Origin: Thermoanaerobacterium aotearoense
GTDB lineage: Bacteria; Bacillota; Thermoanaerobacteria; Thermoanaerobacterales; Thermoanaerobacteraceae
Direction of reading: 5' to 3'
DNA: 64,000 nt
Assembly: GCF_009905255.1 (NCBI RefSeq)
Contig: NZ_CP047602.1
Coordinates: 1,054,001-1,118,000 of the forward strand
The translations under genes and the position numbers were made by a program. The notes under the pieces are model-generated. The model had not been told where the DNA came from and made no database searches. It saw nothing but the letters and a program-made list of their open reading frames with translations. Numbering within the stretch: position 1 is the first letter of the stretch; every line of letters begins with the position of its first letter. Below, in pieces: positions 62,654-64,000 of this stretch.

Positions 62654-63331
62654 ATGGAATGTAAATATTGTGCTCAGGTTGTACATATTTTTAATGAACT
62701 AAATGACGAAGAATTAAAAGTCATATCCGATCTGACAAAGGAATGTTTTTATAAAAAGGGAGACATCATACTGAATGAAGGTGACATCTTAGAACAAATA
62801 TACATAATTCACAGTGGGAAGATAAAAATTTACAAGATAAATTCAGATGGCAAAGAACAGATATTGTATATTTTAAAAGATGGTGATACTTTTGGAGAAA
62901 ATAGTATATTTAAAGAGCAAAAGTCCACATTTTACGCTGAAGCCATGGAAAATGTAAGTATGTGCATTTTGTCAAAAAATGACTTCGTGAAGATAATATC
63001 AAAGAATCCGGCTATCGCCTTTAAAATCATGAATTATTTGAATGAAAGAATTAAAAGCCTTGAGCTGCTTCTTAAAGATCTGACCACAGAAGATGTTAAA
63101 AAGCGCCTTATGTCAATCATTTATAGGCTTGCCAAAAAAGACGGAATGAAAGATATAAACGGTATTAAACTAAGACTTTATTTAAGCAGAGAAGATCTGG
63201 CGAATTTAGCCGGTACCACCAGGGAGACCGTTAGCAGAAAATTAAGAGAATTAGAACATGAAGGGATAATAGAGTTTTTATCAAATAGGGAAATACTAAT
63301 TAAAGATATTGATGATTTCAATGAAATTTGA
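62654..63331 (+). CDS. Crp/Fnr family transcription regulator
   Basis: 225 residues. An N-terminal CKYC pair (Cys3, Cys6) precedes a cyclic-nucleotide-type beta-barrel (about 20-125, FYKKGDIILNEGD, IIHSGKIKIY, LKDGDTFGENSIF), a long dimer helix, and a winged HTH with recognition helix TTRETVSRKLRELEHEG (about 190-210). Only two cysteines are near the N-terminus, so an Fnr cluster of the usual four-Cys type is not evident; redox or metal sensing by thiols is possible. GGAGGTGGT ribosome site. Matching boxes lie upstream of this gene and of the HMA/ATPase genes. Confidence 0.9.
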   Translation: MECKYCAQVVHIFNELNDEELKVISDLTKECFYKKGDIILNEGDILEQIYIIHSGKIKIYKINSDGKEQILYILKDGDTFGENSIFKEQKSTFYAEAMENVSMCILSKNDFVKIISKNPAIAFKIMNYLNERIKSLELLLKDLTTEDVKKRLMSIIYRLAKKDGMKDINGIKLRLYLSREDLANLAGTTRETVSRKLRELEHEGIIEFLSNREILIKDIDDFNEI

Positions 63332-63341
63332 TCAGGATCAC
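63328..63341 (+). promoter_or_regulatory. Second Crp/Fnr-type box, before the HMA/ATPase genes
   Basis: TTGAT-CAGG-ATCAC. Half-sites are identical to those of the box at 62595; it overlaps the stop codon of the regulator gene and lies 64 bases before the HMA start. Confidence 0.7.
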
Positions 63342-63404
63342 ATAAATTTTTGAGGAAAAGTTTTATTATTAATGTGTAATAAAAATTAAAAGGAGATGAT
63401 TTTA

Positions 63405-63611
63405 ATGATGAAAGAAGTAAAATTTGCCGTTGAAGGGCTTAGCTGCCCGGATTGCAGCAAAAAAATCGAACAGGCTTTAGCTGCGCAAAAAGGTGTAAAA
63501 GAAGCCAAAGTGATTTTTACAACTGGCTCTGTTAAGGTAAAGTTTGACGATGAAGTCATAACACTTGACGATATAAAGAGGGTTATAAAAGATTTTGGAT
63601 ACAGCGTCTAA
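63405..63611 (+). CDS. Heavy-metal-associated (HMA) domain protein
   Basis: 68 residues, a single ferredoxin-like HMA fold. Metal-binding CPDC at Cys14/Cys17 in EGLSCPDCSKKIEQ. ATG 63405 is nine bases after AAGGAG; ATG 63396 overlaps that site and ATG 63408 follows. It resembles CopZ-type chaperones or the detached N-terminal domain of the metal ATPase encoded next, to which it may deliver metal. Confidence 0.88.
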   Translation: MMKEVKFAVEGLSCPDCSKKIEQALAAQKGVKEAKVIFTTGSVKVKFDDEVITLDDIKRVIKDFGYSV

Positions 63612-63625
63612 GATTTAACTATGAT

Positions 63626-63651
63626 GTCGGGCTTTTGCTCGACTTATTTTT
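63626..63651 (+). terminator. Terminator-like hairpin between HMA and ATPase genes
   Basis: GTCGGGC/GCTCGAC stem (one G-T pair), 4-base loop, then TTATTTTT. It could reduce read-through into the ATPase gene, giving more HMA protein than pump. Confidence 0.65.
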
Positions 63652-63669
63652 AAAAAAAGGAGGTGCAAA

Positions 63670-64000
63670 ATGACGTATATGAAGGATAAAAAACTATTTT
63701 CACTTTTGTTAGCTGCAATTTTCATAATTTTAAGCTGGTCATTTAAATTTTTTGATTATAAAGTTGTGGCAAATATTTTAATGTTAGCTTCAGCGGTTGT
63801 TTCTGGATATAATATCTTGAAAAGTGCTTTATTATCTTTAAAGTACAAGATCATAAGCATAAATTTGCTTGTATCGATTGCAGCAATAGGGGCAATAATA
63901 ATTGGTGAATATTGGGAAGCTGCAGCAGTGACATTTCTGTTTTCGCTTGGAGGCTTTTTAGAATCATATACCCTTCAAAAGACGAGGAATGCCCTTAAAT
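63670..64000 (+). CDS. Heavy-metal translocating P-type ATPase, 3' end cut by window edge
   Basis: First 110 residues from ATG 63670, after AAAGGAGGTG; the gene runs past the window. Four hydrophobic segments fit helices MA, MB, M1 and M2 of P1B ATPases. The blocks NLLVSIAAIGAIIIGEYWEA and FLFSLGGFLESYTLQKTRNA are characteristic of the zinc/cadmium/cobalt (CadA/ZosA-like) branch. It lacks its own HMA domain, which is supplied by the preceding small gene. The metal-choice motif in the membrane lies outside the window. Confidence 0.9.
   Translation, partial: MTYMKDKKLFSLLLAAIFIILSWSFKFFDYKVVANILMLASAVVSGYNILKSALLSLKYKIISINLLVSIAAIGAIIIGEYWEAAAVTFLFSLGGFLESYTLQKTRNALK

Noticed and set aside
1-64000. 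CRISPR array, prophage or toxin-antitoxin system
   Set aside because: No regularly spaced repeats, phage structural or integrase genes, or paired small toxin/antitoxin frames were seen.

Overview
The window looks like chromosome from a low-GC, spore-forming, anaerobic Firmicute, most probably a thermophilic clostridium of the Thermoanaerobacterium/Thermoanaerobacter type. This is inferred from several things: the low GC and heavy AGA/ATA codon use; T-box leaders; an L20 leader; the spore genes ytxC and yunB; DegS/DegU; many ferredoxin-linked enzymes; and the gene orders ytxC..thrS and infC-rpmI-rplT..pheST-zapA-U32-mutS2. No species-level marker was checked.

Layout. 0-3.2 kb: two ammonium transporter genes (the first cut by the window edge) and a P-II gene. 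3.2-3.66 kb: a gene-free stretch with what looks like a 5' fragment of a group II intron. 3.67-5.3 kb: a soluble chemotaxis receptor on the minus strand behind a possible attenuator leader. 5.4-9.1 kb: asparagine synthetase, a small ferredoxin and a GH1 beta-glucosidase. 9.1-12.6 kb: a response regulator/GGDEF protein, a GME-fold protein, YtxC and a DUF445 protein. 12.6-29.3 kb: core information genes (T-box-thrS, an MFS transporter, aroC, infC-rpmI-rplT behind an L20 leader, a SpoU methyltransferase, T-box-pheST, zapA, a U32 protease, mutS2, yunB and tRNA-Ala/tRNA-Ile). 29.3-35.9 kb: degS/degU, an M18 aminopeptidase, a secreted CAP protein, a DUF3343 protein, a propeller/coiled-coil protein of unknown role and a cysteine-containing protein that may belong to the spore surface.

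36-61 kb is the most striking part: about 25 kb, nearly all on one strand, that reads as one amino-acid and peptide fermentation region. Peptides enter by an OPT transporter and amino acids by an APC permease, and a proline peptidase is present. Leucine, alanine and glutamate dehydrogenases, asparaginase and aspartate aminotransferase supply 2-oxo acids. Two four-gene 2-oxoacid:ferredoxin oxidoreductase cassettes (39.2-41.8 and 57.2-59.9 kb) turn these into acyl-CoA. Phosphotransbutyrylase and butyrate kinase recover ATP. Methylmalonyl-CoA mutase, MeaB, epimerase and the membrane subunits of a sodium-pumping decarboxylase lead from succinyl-CoA towards propionyl-CoA. PEP carboxykinase handles oxaloacetate. 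The catalytic and biotin subunits of the decarboxylase are not here.

61.1-64 kb: a remnant of a histidine kinase 3' end, an iron/manganese superoxide dismutase (minus strand), a YwlG-family protein, then a Crp/Fnr regulator, a small metal-binding HMA protein and the start of a metal P-type ATPase. Two matching TTGAT-N4-ATCAC boxes, one before the regulator and one before the HMA/ATPase genes, suggest the regulator controls itself and the metal pump.

No CRISPR array, intact insertion sequence, prophage or rRNA gene was seen.
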